64,000 bases of DNA from an uncultured Lutibacter sp. (GCF_947493565.1 NZ_CANLRG010000011.1:1-64000); one strand, 5' to 3'. Numbered from the stretch's first letter, positions 1 to 11,111 are shown. A program made the numbers and translations. Notes: generated from the letters alone by a model not told the origin.

Positions 1-99
1 GGAAAAATCCAAGTAAACCTTGAAAATAAACCTACAGGGTTGTACCTTGCTAAAGTTTATTTAGATGAAACTTTAACCCTAAAAATTATAAAACAGTAA
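1..99 (+). CDS. C-terminal end of a T9SS-secreted protein (type A sorting domain), 5' partial
   Basis: The reading frame is open from base 1 and stops at 97-99, giving 32 residues. The fragment contains PTGLYLAKVYLD followed by a KIIKQ terminus. That pattern (Gly-x-Tyr on a beta strand, then a Lys-Ile-Ile-Lys ending) is the hallmark of the Por/type IX secretion C-terminal sorting domain, which directs cargo across the outer membrane in gliding Bacteroidetes and is removed on attachment. The body of the protein lies outside the window, so its function is unknown. The next gene starts 5 bases downstream, so the two are probably co-transcribed. Confidence 0.8.
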   Translation, partial: GKIQVNLENKPTGLYLAKVYLDETLTLKIIKQ

Positions 100-104
100 C
101 CATA

Positions 105-803
105 ATGAAAAAGTATTTATATCTCACAATAGTAAGTAGTATTTTATGGTCTTGTGGAGGCGGTGGTGGAGATAATCCGCCAGATCCAACACCAACCAAT
201 AAAGCACCAACTGTACCAACATTAGTTTACCCAACTAATAATTTATTGTGCATAGAAAACCCGGTTGAATGTAAATGGAATGCTTCAACAGATCAAGAAG
301 GAGATGCAATTACTTATCAAATAGAAGTGGCTAGAAATAGTGCTTTTACAGAAGACAAACAAACCTTTACAGCAGCAAGTGTAACACAAACAGTTCCTTT
401 GGTAGAAGACATTGCTTATTATTGGAGAGTCAAAGCTACAGACAGTAAAAATGCATCAAGTAGTTATTCCACAACCTATAAGTTTTATACTTATGGAGAA
501 GGTGTCGTAAATCACTTGCCTTTTTCTCCTGAACTTGTAAAACCTGCTTTAAATTCGGTAGTACAAACAACAACTGCTTCTTTAGAATGGGCTGCAAGTG
601 ATGTGGATACTAATGACACATTAACGTATGATGTTTATTTTGGAACTTCCAATCCTCCAATGGTAATGGAAGGCAATAATCAAGCTACAACCACCTTAAA
701 TGTTGCTGTAAATGCCTCCACCAATTATTATTGGTATGTGGTTGTAAAAGATGGAAAAGGAGGAGAAACCAAGGGTCAAGTTTGGAATTTTAAAACGGAT
801 TAA
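105..803 (+). CDS. Fibronectin type III-like repeat lipoprotein
   Basis: A 232-residue protein with a lipoprotein signal peptide: hydrophobic residues 4-15, lipobox ILWSC and lipidated Cys17. A Gly run and a Pro-rich linker follow. Two similar beta-sandwich units cover about residues 35-130 and 138-232. Each has a W(N/A)ASD or ASTDxExDxxTY strand and a late aromatic YYW(R/Y)V strand, as in Fn3-like or cadherin-like domains of surface proteins. It is probably anchored in the outer membrane, possibly facing outward. Five bases separate it from the T9SS cargo gene upstream, and a strong terminator follows. The binding partner cannot be inferred. Confidence 0.75.
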   Translation: MKKYLYLTIVSSILWSCGGGGGDNPPDPTPTNKAPTVPTLVYPTNNLLCIENPVECKWNASTDQEGDAITYQIEVARNSAFTEDKQTFTAASVTQTVPLVEDIAYYWRVKATDSKNASSSYSTTYKFYTYGEGVVNHLPFSPELVKPALNSVVQTTTASLEWAASDVDTNDTLTYDVYFGTSNPPMVMEGNNQATTTLNVAVNASTNYYWYVVVKDGKGGETKGQVWNFKTD

Positions 804-826
804 ATAAATATAATTTGACAACCTAT

Positions 827-857
827 AAAAAAAGCTTCTAATTTGGAAGCTTTTTTT
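827..857 (+). terminator. Rho-independent terminator after the lipoprotein gene
   Basis: Perfect 12-bp arms AAAAAAAGCTTC and GAAGCTTTTTTT around a 7-base loop. The T-run is part of the 3' arm. It ends the T9SS cargo/lipoprotein transcript. Confidence 0.85.
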
Positions 858-1100
858 ATGTAAATGCTTATTTATTATTAGTAATAATTAAAGTTTAAAG
901 AACATTTATTCGAGTATAAATATGATATTTTATGAAGTAAATTCGAAATAAATTATATTTAAGAAGAGTTGTAAATTATTAATAAAATGAAATATTTAAA
1001 CATTGATTTTTATCAAATTACTTTTTTTTAACCAAATTTTAAGAAAATTAGAAAAAAATTGTATTTTGCAAAAATGTTAATCAATACTATAAAGGATATT

Positions 1101-4016
1101 ATGAAAAAATTATTAAGTGTTTGTTTTGCACTTTTTTTAGGTTCTGTAATGGTAGCCCAAACCACAATTACAGGAACCGTAAAAGAAGCAAAAACAGGGC
1201 AGCCAATTCCGGGTGCTAATATTAAAGTTGTAGGAAAATCTATGGGAACTACAGCTGATTTTGATGGAAATTTTTCTTTAAAAGTGGCTCAAAATCCGCC
1301 TTTTTCTTTAGAAATTTCTTTAATTGGGTATTCTTCTGCTAAGGTTGAAATTACTCAAAACAATCAACAAGTTAATGTGCTTCTAGAAGAGTCGGCAACG
1401 GCTTTAGATGAAGTAGTTGTATCGGCATCCAGAACACCTGAACGTATTTTGGAATCTCCAGTAACTATTGAAAGAATGGATGTGAGAGAAATAAAAAATA
1501 CTTCGTCTCCTACATTTTACGATGGATTGGAAAATTTAAAAGGAGTAGATGTAAACACTAATAGTTTAACATTTAAATCTGTAAATACAAGAGGTTTTGC
1601 AACATTTGCAAATACACGTTTTATGCAGTTGGTAGACGGTATGGACAACTCTTCTCCAGCATTAAACTTTAATTTGGGGAATTTGTTAGGAATGTCTGAG
1701 CTAGATGTAAATACTGTAGAATTGTTGCCTGGAGCTTCTTCTGCTTTGTATGGAGCAAATGCTTTTAATGGTATTTTATTTATGACAAGCAAAAATCCAT
1801 TTAATTCTGAAGGTGTAAGTGTATATGGTAAAACAGGAATAACTTCATCTAAAGATGCAGGGGATAATAATTTTGTGGATGCAGGAATTAGAATGGCTTA
1901 TAAATTTAGCGATAAATTTGCTGCAAAAGCTTCTTTTTCATTTTTAAAAGGTACCGAATGGTATGCAACTGACTATAATCAATATTTAGATAATGGAGCT
2001 GGGAATCCAGATACTGTTGTTCCAGTTACTAGTGACCAAACAGCATTTGATCAATTAAATGTATATGGTGATGAAGTTACATTAGGAGCAACTTCTTTTA
2101 AACATCTAAAAGGAGTTGGACAATATTTAGAATCAATAGGTCAATTACCTCCAGGGACTAGTAATATATTACCTGAAGATAATGTGTCGCGTACAGGTTA
2201 TAAGGAAAGAGATTTAACAGATTATGTAGCTGAAAGTGCAAAAGTAGATATAGCTTTTCATTACAGACCTTTTGCAGACGATTTAGAAATTATTTATAAT
2301 GCAAAATTTGGAAAAGGAAATACAATTTATCAAGGAGCTAACAGGTATTCAATAGATAACTTTTTTATGCAGCAACATAAATTAGAAATTAAAAATGATA
2401 ATTTCTTTGTAAGAGCTTATATGACTGATGAAGATGCAGGAGATTCTTATGATATGCGTTTTGCTGGAATAAACTTAAATAAGCAAACAGCATCTCAATG
2501 GTTTGGAACTTATGCGGGAGCTTATGCGCAAGCAGCAGGACAAATACTTGCAGGTGGAGGATCTATGACTGATGTACAAGCCGCTTCTTCTCAATTGCAT
2601 GCTGGAGCTAGACAATATGCGGATGCTACAGTTACATTACAGCCTGGAACACCAGAGTTTAAAGAGGCTTTAAAGGCTGTAACTTCAGATCCAAGTTTAA
2701 TAACTGGTGCAAAATTTCAAGACAATTCAAGAATATATCATGCAGATGGTAATTATAACTTTGCAGATGTGGTAGATTTCGCAGAAATACAAGTTGGAGG
2801 TTCTTGGAGACAGTATTCTTTAAATTCATCAGGAACAATTTTTACTGATTATGATGGAGCAATAGATTATAATGAGTATGGAGCATACATGCAACTGCAA
2901 AAGAAATTTATTGATGACAGGTTAAAATTTACAGGTTCTATTCGTTATGATAAAGCTAAAAACTTTGATGGAAATGTATCACCCAGAGTTTCAGTATCCT
3001 ATTCTTTAGGTCAAGGTAAAACAAGAAATTTAAGAGCTTCTTTTCAAACAGGATTTAGAAATCCTACAACTCAAGATCAATATATTGGGCTAGATGCGGG
3101 TCAAGCAATATTAGTAGGTTCTGCACCAGATAATTTAGACAGGTATACATCAAATCCAATTGAAACAAGTAGTACTGCTCAAATGTTAGGGTTTCCTTCC
3201 TCAGTACAACTAAGTGGTAGAGTTGCTTATGAAAATGCATATACATTAGCTTCATTATATGCATTTGGAGCAAGTGCTGCAGCAGGATCACCAAACCCAT
3301 CCTTATTAAAAGTAGCTAATTTTGAATATGTAAAACCTGAAAAAGTTACAGCTTATGAAGTTGGTTATAGAGCAGGTTTTGGAAAATTTTCTTTAGATGT
3401 TAGTGCTTATTACAATCAATATGAAGATTTTATAGGTAATAAAACTGTAGTGTCTCCATTATATGGTAAAGTTGATTTTTCTGACATCATACCTTTACCT
3501 GCGCAATTAGGAGGTCCAACTCCAGCAGCTTTAATTGCTATTGGTAATGGTGATTACCAACCATTTCAAGTATATACCAATTCAAAAGCAGATATTTCTT
3601 CTTATGGTGGTAGCATAGGTTTAGCAAGTAAAATATTTGGTGATTATAATGTAGGGTTAAATTATACGTATGCGAAATTTGATTTTGATCAATCTACTGA
3701 CCCTGATTATGAAGCTGGATTTAACACTCCAGAGCATAAAGTGAAATTTTCAATTGGAAACGAAAATTTAATTGAAAACTTAGGGTTTAATATCAACGTT
3801 CGTTGGAATGATGAATATATGTGGGAATCTTCTTTTGCAGATGCTATAATTGATGCCAAAACGGTAGTGGATGCACAAATAAATTATACAGTTTCTAAAT
3901 GGAAATCTACCTTTAAAATTGGGGCTGCCAATTTAGGAGGTAAAGAATATTTGAGTGCTCCTGGAAACGGGAAAATAGGTTCGCAATATTTTGCCTCTTG
4001 GACAATCAATCCATAA
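1101..4016 (+). CDS. TonB-dependent outer-membrane receptor with carboxypeptidase-regulatory N-domain
   Basis: 971 residues. Residues 1-20 are a signal peptide ending VMVAQ. Residues ~22-100 form a CarboxypepD_reg-like beta sandwich (GTVKEAKTGQPIPGANI, then DFDGNFSL). A TonB-dependent plug follows (LDEVVVSASRTPERI, then GASSALYGANAFNG), and then a large beta-barrel. It should import a ligand too large for porins using TonB energy. No SusD gene is adjacent, so it is not a classic SusC; the substrate is unknown. The frame extends upstream to a TTG at 1059, but that region holds the promoter-like TATTTTG (1062-1068). The ATG at 1101 is preceded by AAAGGA and begins a proper signal peptide, so it is preferred. 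A terminator follows the gene. Confidence 0.9.
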   Translation: MKKLLSVCFALFLGSVMVAQTTITGTVKEAKTGQPIPGANIKVVGKSMGTTADFDGNFSLKVAQNPPFSLEISLIGYSSAKVEITQNNQQVNVLLEESATALDEVVVSASRTPERILESPVTIERMDVREIKNTSSPTFYDGLENLKGVDVNTNSLTFKSVNTRGFATFANTRFMQLVDGMDNSSPALNFNLGNLLGMSELDVNTVELLPGASSALYGANAFNGILFMTSKNPFNSEGVSVYGKTGITSSKDAGDNNFVDAGIRMAYKFSDKFAAKASFSFLKGTEWYATDYNQYLDNGAGNPDTVVPVTSDQTAFDQLNVYGDEVTLGATSFKHLKGVGQYLESIGQLPPGTSNILPEDNVSRTGYKERDLTDYVAESAKVDIAFHYRPFADDLEIIYNAKFGKGNTIYQGANRYSIDNFFMQQHKLEIKNDNFFVRAYMTDEDAGDSYDMRFAGINLNKQTASQWFGTYAGAYAQAAGQILAGGGSMTDVQAASSQLHAGARQYADATVTLQPGTPEFKEALKAVTSDPSLITGAKFQDNSRIYHADGNYNFADVVDFAEIQVGGSWRQYSLNSSGTIFTDYDGAIDYNEYGAYMQLQKKFIDDRLKFTGSIRYDKAKNFDGNVSPRVSVSYSLGQGKTRNLRASFQTGFRNPTTQDQYIGLDAGQAILVGSAPDNLDRYTSNPIETSSTAQMLGFPSSVQLSGRVAYENAYTLASLYAFGASAAAGSPNPSLLKVANFEYVKPEKVTAYEVGYRAGFGKFSLDVSAYYNQYEDFIGNKTVVSPLYGKVDFSDIIPLPAQLGGPTPAALIAIGNGDYQPFQVYTNSKADISSYGGSIGLASKIFGDYNVGLNYTYAKFDFDQSTDPDYEAGFNTPEHKVKFSIGNENLIENLGFNINVRWNDEYMWESSFADAIIDAKTVVDAQINYTVSKWKSTFKIGAANLGGKEYLSAPGNGKIGSQYFASWTINP

Positions 4017-4043
4017 TATTTATCAATCTATAAATGATACTAT

Positions 4044-4076
4044 AAACGCTCTAAATCTTTAGGGCGTTTGTTTTTT
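4044..4076 (+). terminator. Terminator after the TonB receptor gene
   Basis: 12-bp arms AAACGCTCTAAA and TTTAGGGCGTTT (one G-U pair) around a short loop, followed by GTTTTTT. Confidence 0.85.
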
Positions 4077-4119
4077 GAAAAAAACTTATTTTATTTTTTT
4101 CAAAATTAAATCAAAAAAC

Positions 4120-4127
4120 TATCTTTG
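4120..4127 (+). promoter_or_regulatory. -7 element of the atpDC promoter
   Basis: TATCTTTG fits the Bacteroidetes consensus TAnnTTTG. The transcript would start near 4134. A perfect 12-bp palindrome GAGGTTAACCTC (4141-4152) then falls in the first bases of the leader and could cap it as a hairpin. No clear TTTG -33 box is visible. Confidence 0.65.
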
Positions 4128-4177
4128 CACTTCGAAAAAAGAGGTTAACCTCAAAAGATTAAATATCTAAAAAATAA

Positions 4178-5698
<1,521 letters not shown>

Positions 5699-5711
5699 AA
5701 AAACTAAAAAA

Positions 5712-5990
5712 ATGATTTTAGAAATTGTAACACCAGAAGCAACGTTATTACACACTGATGTAGATGTAATTTCAGTGCCAGGTATTAATGGTGAATTTCA
5801 AATGTTAAATAATCACGCACCTATAGTTTCATTACTTGTTGAAGGTATTATAAAATTTAAAGGTGAAAATGTGAAAATTGAAGAGCAATTTGAAAATAAA
5901 TTTACCAATACTAAAGAAGAGTATACTTTACCTATTAAAAGTGGAACTATTGAAATGAAAGAAAATAAGGTAATTATACTTGCAGATTAA
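5712..5990 (+). CDS. atpC: F1Fo ATP synthase subunit epsilon, short form
   Basis: 92 residues. It has the N-terminal beta-sandwich of epsilon (ILEIVTPEATL, then VPGINGEFQMLNNHAPIVSLL) but ends right after it, at KVIILAD. The C-terminal two-helix regulatory hairpin of the E. coli subunit is therefore absent. Short epsilon subunits of this kind are usual in Bacteroidetes, so this is not a truncation by mutation. It couples the F1 gamma stalk to the c-ring; without the hairpin the usual epsilon auto-inhibition cannot work. It follows atpD directly and ends at a strong terminator. Confidence 0.93.
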   Translation: MILEIVTPEATLLHTDVDVISVPGINGEFQMLNNHAPIVSLLVEGIIKFKGENVKIEEQFENKFTNTKEEYTLPIKSGTIEMKENKVIILAD

Positions 5991-6017
5991 AAAAGTTTCA
6001 ATAAGCTATATAAATTT

Positions 6018-6048
6018 AAATCCTCGTTGTACAACGAGGATTTTTTTT
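6018..6048 (+). terminator. Terminator after atpDC
   Basis: A perfect 20-base palindrome, TCCTCGTTGTACAACGAGGA (6021-6040), flanked by AAA and a run of eight T. Confidence 0.92.
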
Positions 6049-6152
6049 GTTTAATTGTTAAAAAAATAATAAAATTTTTTTAAGGGTTTGTTATGTTAGT
6101 GTAAATAGAGAACTTTACTGTTTTTATATCTAAAATTAACCTAAATTATATT

Positions 6153-8690
6153 ATGAGAAAAACCCTATTATTATTTACAATAGTTATGAGCTCAAGTATA
6201 GTCTCAGCACAACTATATGTTAACGAGCAAACAACTAAAAAAGTGCCAACTCCAAATTATAGATTGGCAGATAAGTTTTCACCAGAAAATCTTGCAAAAC
6301 TAGTGCACTCTACAAGAGTTAATCCACATTGGTTAAAAAAAGGAAATCGTTTCTGGTATCAATATAAAACGTCTGAAGGCTCTAATTATTATTTGGTTGA
6401 TGCAGATAGAAGAACTAGAATCAAATTATTTGATAATGAGAAAATGGCAAAATGGTTAACCGAAATTACCAAAGATCCATATGATGCTCAACATTTACCT
6501 AAATTTAGTTTTAAGTTTGTGAAAAACGAAACAGCCATTCGTTTTAGAGTAACTGCTACTGAAGAGGTTGAAGTTGTTGAAGATGAAAAAGATGATGACA
6601 AAAAAATAATTGAAAACGATTCAACAAAAGTAAAAAAAGTTAAGAAAAAGAAACCTAAAATGGAAAAGAAGGTTTATCACTTAGAGTATAAGTTAGGAGA
6701 TAATAAGCTAACCATTTTAGATACTAAAAAAGATGAAAAAAAATGGCTGCGTTGGGCAAACGTAGCTCCAGACAGTTCTATTGTATTATTCTCTAAAAAT
6801 TTCAATTTACATTGGATGGATAAAGAGAATTTTTTAAAGGCTGTTAAAGATGAAAAAGACACAACTATTGTGGAACATCAATGGACAAAAGATGGAGAAG
6901 AATATTATGGATATGGTGGTGGATCTAGAGGTGAAAACAATGAGACCAAAGAAGAAAAGAAAGATGACAGGAAGGCTATTTGGGGAACATGGTCACATGA
7001 TTCCAAAAAATTTGTTTTCCAAAGAACAGATTCACGTCATATAAAAGATTTATGGGTAATTAATTCGGTTTCTAAAAAAAGACCGACCTTAGAAACGTAT
7101 AAATACCATATGCCAGGTGAACAAGAATATTATAAAAGTGAATTGTTAATTTTTGATATTCCATCTAAAGATGTTAACAAAATAAAATTAGATACTGTAA
7201 AACAACAAAGTTTAACGGTATACAGAGCTCCTAGAAAAAAATCTAACTATGATGATGATTTTCAACCATCATTATTATTATCTAAAAAAGGAAATGTATA
7301 TTTCAGTACTATCAGTAGAGATCGAAAGAAATTAGATATTTGTGTGGCTGACATTAATACGGGAGATGTTACCGTTTTGGTTAAAGAACGATTCAATACT
7401 TATATTGAAGCTAGACCATTAGTGTTATTTAATAATGAAACCGAAATGTTGCATTGGGCTGAGCGTGATGGTTGGGCACACGTCTATTTGTATGATACTA
7501 AAGGGAATTTAAAAAAGCAAGTCACCAATGGGTCATACCACGTGGCTAACATTGAAAATGTTGATGAAAAAGAACGTGTATTATATTTTACAGCTAATGG
7601 TGTAGATAGAAACATCGATCCTTATTATGAACACTTATACAGAATTAATTTAGACGGTACAGGTTTAAAAACTTTAAATAAAGGTGATTTTACCACAAGT
7701 ACTAGCCTATCAGATTCTAATAATTATTTTGTAAGTAATTATTCAAGAGTTAATACTGTTCCAAAATCTGAATTAAGAAGTAATAACGGAAGTTTGATAA
7801 TGAAGCTAGAAGAGGCAGACTTATCGCAATTATTCGCTACAGGGTATAAATTCCCTGAAACCTTTAAAATGAAAGCTGATGATGGTATTACAGATATTTA
7901 TGGTGTAATGTATAAACCTTTTGATTTTGATTCCACAAAAGTGTATCCATTATTAGAGTACGTATATCCAGGTCCGCAAACTGAAGCCGTAAATAAATCT
8001 TTTTCCGTTAGAATGGATCGTTTAGATAGAATGGCACAAGTTGGATTTATTGTTGTTACGATGGGAAATAGAGGAGGACATCCAGATCGTTCGAAATGGT
8101 ACCATAATTATGGGTATGGAAATTTGAGAGATTATGGTTTAGCTGATAAAAAGTACGTAGCTGAGCAATTGGCAGATAAATATCAGTTTATTGATATTAA
8201 TAAAGTAGGTATTTATGGTCACTCTGGAGGAGGATTTATGTCAACCGCTGCAATGTTAGTATATCCAGACTTTTTTAAAGCAGCTGTATCTTCTGCAGGA
8301 AATCACGATAACTCAATGTATAATAGTTGGTGGAGTGAAACACATCATGGGGTAAAAGAAGAACTTGATGCCGATGGAAATATTAGATACAAATATAGTA
8401 TTGATAAAAATCAATCTTTAGCGGCGAATCTAAAAGGACACTTAATGTTAATTCATGGCGATGTTGATAACAATGTACATCCTGGAGGAACTATTAGAAT
8501 GGCTGACGCTTTAATTAAAGCTAATAAGCGATTCAAATTTATGATTATGCCAGGACAACGTCATGGATTTGGTAGAATGACAGAGTATTCATTTTGGTTA
8601 CGTGCAGATCACTTTAGCAAATACTTTTTAGGAGTAGAAGCTTCAAATGTTGATATTATTGAAATGAATAGAGATAAACCAAAAAAATAA
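6153..8690 (+). CDS. Secreted S9-family prolyl oligopeptidase (DPP-IV-like)
   Basis: 845 residues. A signal peptide (1-20, ending VSAQ) exports it to the periplasm. A DPP-IV-type beta-propeller spans about 60-590 and an alpha/beta-hydrolase domain about 600-835. The triad is readable: Ser691 in GHSGGG, Asp772 in HGDVDNN and His804 in GQRHGFG. It should cleave peptides, often after proline, for nutrient use. An unusual feature is a very acidic then basic insert at about residues 135-180 (EDEKDDDKK, then KVKKVKKKKPKMEKK), probably a surface loop of the propeller. The gene is monocistronic, with terminators before and after it. Confidence 0.93.
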   Translation: MRKTLLLFTIVMSSSIVSAQLYVNEQTTKKVPTPNYRLADKFSPENLAKLVHSTRVNPHWLKKGNRFWYQYKTSEGSNYYLVDADRRTRIKLFDNEKMAKWLTEITKDPYDAQHLPKFSFKFVKNETAIRFRVTATEEVEVVEDEKDDDKKIIENDSTKVKKVKKKKPKMEKKVYHLEYKLGDNKLTILDTKKDEKKWLRWANVAPDSSIVLFSKNFNLHWMDKENFLKAVKDEKDTTIVEHQWTKDGEEYYGYGGGSRGENNETKEEKKDDRKAIWGTWSHDSKKFVFQRTDSRHIKDLWVINSVSKKRPTLETYKYHMPGEQEYYKSELLIFDIPSKDVNKIKLDTVKQQSLTVYRAPRKKSNYDDDFQPSLLLSKKGNVYFSTISRDRKKLDICVADINTGDVTVLVKERFNTYIEARPLVLFNNETEMLHWAERDGWAHVYLYDTKGNLKKQVTNGSYHVANIENVDEKERVLYFTANGVDRNIDPYYEHLYRINLDGTGLKTLNKGDFTTSTSLSDSNNYFVSNYSRVNTVPKSELRSNNGSLIMKLEEADLSQLFATGYKFPETFKMKADDGITDIYGVMYKPFDFDSTKVYPLLEYVYPGPQTEAVNKSFSVRMDRLDRMAQVGFIVVTMGNRGGHPDRSKWYHNYGYGNLRDYGLADKKYVAEQLADKYQFIDINKVGIYGHSGGGFMSTAAMLVYPDFFKAAVSSAGNHDNSMYNSWWSETHHGVKEELDADGNIRYKYSIDKNQSLAANLKGHLMLIHGDVDNNVHPGGTIRMADALIKANKRFKFMIMPGQRHGFGRMTEYSFWLRADHFSKYFLGVEASNVDIIEMNRDKPKK

Positions 8691-8713
8691 TTAAACCATA
8701 ATGTTTCTAAAAG

Positions 8714-8747
8714 AAAGGCTTATTCAAATTTTGAATAAGCCTTTTTT
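8714..8747 (+). terminator. Terminator after the S9 peptidase gene
   Basis: Arms AAAGGCTTATTCAAA and TTGAATAAGCCTTT followed by a T-run; a very stable hairpin. Confidence 0.9.
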
Positions 8748-8860
8748 AGTTGTTATATAGGTTTACTATTAATATATAAATTGTTCTAAAGTATAGTTTA
8801 AAGAGTATTATGTTATTATAATTTATGGTGTTTAGGTAGAGTTTTAAGTATATTCTTCAT

Positions 8861-8890
8861 AAAAAACACCAAGATTTTTCTTAGTGTTTT
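8861..8890 (-). terminator. Terminator of rseP
   Basis: Read on the minus strand, AAAACACTAAG pairs with CTTGGTGTTTT (one G-U) around a short A-rich loop, then runs into T residues. It lies about 30 bases past the rseP stop. Confidence 0.75.
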
Positions 8891-8918
8891 ATAAATATTT
8901 ATTAATGAAGATTCTTTT

Positions 8919-10235
8919 TTATTTGCTAAAAAGCTTTACAATATCGTTTCCATTGGCCAAAATAAGTAAAGCAATTAAAATTAAAAATCCTGTGATTTGA
9001 GCATATTCTAAAAATTTATCATTTGGTTTTCTACCTGAAATCATTTCATATAAAGTAAACACCACATGCCCTCCATCTAAAGCAGGTATAGGTAGTAAAT
9101 TCATAAAACCAAGCATAATTGATAAAAAGGCTGTAATTCCCCAAAACGATTTCCAACTCCAAGTAGAAGGGAAAATATTTCCTATGGCTATAAACCCGCC
9201 AATACTAGTAGCTCCTTTTTTTGTAAAAACGTATTTAAATTGGGTGATATAATCTTTCAAAGTCCAAATAGCTAAAGAATTTCCTTTGGTAATACTTTCT
9301 AAAAAACTATACTGTTTGTGCTCTACTTTTACTCCACGCATTTTAGATGTTGAAACCCCGATAGTTCGATTTTCATTTGGTGTAACATCAATAGTTTTAT
9401 GGCTTCCATTTCTGTCTACAGTAATAGCAATATTTTCTTTTGAATTTAGCACTAATTGTGTGAATTCATTCCAATAGTTTACAGGAACATTGTTTACAGA
9501 AATAACTTTATCATTTTTTAACAACCCTGCTTTGTCTGCAGGAGAATCCACAACAACAGTATCAATTACAGCAGTGGTTCTAACCTCAAAAGGTTCCATA
9601 ACACCATTTTGCCACATAACTTCTCCAATATCTTCTGGAATTGCTATAGTTTCATTAATACCATCTTCGTGTATTACTTCTAAAGATGTAATATCTCTTA
9701 AAAATAAATGTTTATTTATATCTGTAACATCTAATGGTTCGGCACCATTAAATTTGATAATTTTATCTCCATCTTTAAAGCCATATTGTTTGAATGTTTC
9801 ATGAACAGCAAAACCATTTTTAACATTTTCTGGCTTTACAAATTCTACACCCCAAACAAAAGTAATCATGATATAAATTACAATACCTAAAAAAAAGTTT
9901 ACAATAACACCTCCAAGCATTATTATTAAACGTTGCCAAGCTGGTTTAGATCTAAATTCCCAAGGTTGAGCTGGTTGTTTCATTTGCTCAGTATCCATAC
10001 TTTCATCAATCATCCCAGATATTTTCACATATCCTCCTAAAGGAATCCATCCAATTCCATAAACAGTATCACCAATTTTTTTCTTAAATAAAGAGAATTT
10101 ATAATCAAAAAATAAGTAAAATTTTTCTACACGAGTTTTAAATAATTTTGCGGGAATAAAGTGCCCTAACTCGTGCAATACGATTAAAAATGATAAACTT
10201 AAAATAAATTGTGATGCCTTTATTATTATTTCCAT
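8919..10235 (-). CDS. rseP: Site-2 metalloprotease RseP
   Basis: 438 residues. The zinc site HELGH is at residues 21-25 in the first membrane helix. The second metal motif, LDGGH (Asp387), lies near the C-terminus. About two PDZ-like segments sit between them in the periplasm (VDSPADKAGLLKNDKVISVNN is the clearer one). It should cut transmembrane segments of anti-sigma factors or signal-peptide remnants inside the inner membrane. Its start at 10235 gives the usual short N-terminus before the first helix. A -7 element lies 30 bases upstream. Confidence 0.95.
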   Translation of the reverse strand: MEIIIKASQFILSLSFLIVLHELGHFIPAKLFKTRVEKFYLFFDYKFSLFKKKIGDTVYGIGWIPLGGYVKISGMIDESMDTEQMKQPAQPWEFRSKPAWQRLIIMLGGVIVNFFLGIVIYIMITFVWGVEFVKPENVKNGFAVHETFKQYGFKDGDKIIKFNGAEPLDVTDINKHLFLRDITSLEVIHEDGINETIAIPEDIGEVMWQNGVMEPFEVRTTAVIDTVVVDSPADKAGLLKNDKVISVNNVPVNYWNEFTQLVLNSKENIAITVDRNGSHKTIDVTPNENRTIGVSTSKMRGVKVEHKQYSFLESITKGNSLAIWTLKDYITQFKYVFTKKGATSIGGFIAIGNIFPSTWSWKSFWGITAFLSIMLGFMNLLPIPALDGGHVVFTLYEMISGRKPNDKFLEYAQITGFLILIALLILANGNDIVKLFSK

Positions 10236-10264
10236 ATATGTATTTTCAATTAACTAAAATCGCA

Positions 10265-10272
10265 CAAATGTA
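10265..10272 (-). promoter_or_regulatory. -7 element of the rseP promoter
   Basis: On the minus strand this reads TACATTTG, an exact match to TAnnTTTG, 30 bases before the rseP start codon. Confidence 0.65.
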
Positions 10273-10368
10273 CGTTTTTAAATACAGTTGTAAAAACAGA
10301 TTAATTAGGTTGTTAAAGGTTTTAACAAAGTTTTAAAATAGTACACCAAGTATCCTATCAATTTGTGC

Positions 10369-10376
10369 TAAATTTG
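10369..10376 (+). promoter_or_regulatory. -7 element of the Sco gene promoter
   Basis: TAAATTTG, an exact TAnnTTTG match. It lies inside the longest reading frame of the Sco gene, so it fixes the true start as the ATG at 10398. Confidence 0.65.
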
Positions 10377-10397
10377 TGTTTTAAACTTTTTGAAACA

Positions 10398-11075
10398 ATG
10401 GACACTCAATTTTTTAAAAAATCTTTTCCAACCTTGGTCATTATGGGGCTATTTTCGGTAATTATGATCTACGCAATATATACACTTTTAACACCTGAAA
10501 AAAAATTACCTATATACAATCCGGCAGATGTAAATCCGAAATTAGTAGATGAAAGTTTGTTGCACATTAGAAGAAATCATAAAGTGTTAGATTTCAAATT
10601 AATCAATCAAAATGGAGATACAATTACACAAGAAGATTATAAAAACAAAATTTATGTAGCAGATTTTTTCTTTACTAGATGTATGACTATCTGTCCAGTA
10701 ATGACTAACAATATGGGAAAGCTACAAGAAGTATTTAAAGATGATGATGATATTAAATTTTTGTCTCATTCTGTGACTCCAGTTATGGATAGCGTTCCTA
10801 TTTTAAAAGAATATGCAATTAAAAAAGGAGTAATTGATTCAAAATGGAATATTACTACTGGTACTAAAAAGCATATTTATGAACTAGCTCGTAAAAGTTA
10901 TTTTGCTGTTTTGGATGAAGGAGATGGAGGGTTGCAAGATTTTATTCATACCGAAAATTTTGTTTTAGTTGATAAAAAAAGACAAATAAGAGGGTATTAT
11001 GATGGGACTGATTTAGATGATATTCAAAGACTTATAGCTGATATTAAGATTTTAAAAAATGAATATTTAGATTAA
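10398..11075 (+). CDS. SCO1/SenC family copper chaperone or thiol reductase
   Basis: 225 residues. One N-terminal membrane anchor (about 9-31) is followed by a periplasmic thioredoxin-like domain. The copper/thiol ligands are Cys95 and Cys99 in TRCMTICP (CxxxC) and His184 in DFIHTENF, the full Sco set. Such proteins metallate the CuA site of cytochrome oxidase or reduce its cysteines. The frame could begin at 10365, but the -7 element at 10369-10376 overlaps that start, so the ATG at 10398 is chosen. It sits just ahead of the iron-transport operon and may be read separately, since feoA has its own promoter. Confidence 0.92.
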   Translation: MDTQFFKKSFPTLVIMGLFSVIMIYAIYTLLTPEKKLPIYNPADVNPKLVDESLLHIRRNHKVLDFKLINQNGDTITQEDYKNKIYVADFFFTRCMTICPVMTNNMGKLQEVFKDDDDIKFLSHSVTPVMDSVPILKEYAIKKGVIDSKWNITTGTKKHIYELARKSYFAVLDEGDGGLQDFIHTENFVLVDKKRQIRGYYDGTDLDDIQRLIADIKILKNEYLD

Positions 11076-11106
11076 TGACAATTGTCATTGTTTAGAATCA
11101 TTCTAA
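11074..11106 (+). promoter_or_regulatory. Tandem inverted repeats, probable metal-regulator operator of feo
   Basis: Two perfect inverted repeats sit upstream of the feoA -7 box: AATGACAATTGTCATT (11074-11089, overlapping the stop of the Sco gene) and TTAGAATCATTCTAA (11092-11106, a 7-1-7 arrangement like Fur/PerR-type boxes). The second ends 5 bases before the -7 element, so a bound repressor would block RNA polymerase. The TTTAGA and TCTAA half-sites recur in the mntR intergenic repeat at 15127-15142. Confidence 0.55.
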
Positions 11107-11111
11107 TTTAG

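Noticed and set aside
1059-1100. Upstream TTG start for the TonB receptor
   Set aside because: The region contains the promoter-like TATTTTG and would place extra residues before a clean signal peptide that starts at 1101.
1101-4016. SusC-type polysaccharide uptake locus
   Set aside because: No SusD-like gene or glycan-degrading enzyme is adjacent; only a lipoprotein with Fn3-like repeats lies upstream, behind a terminator.
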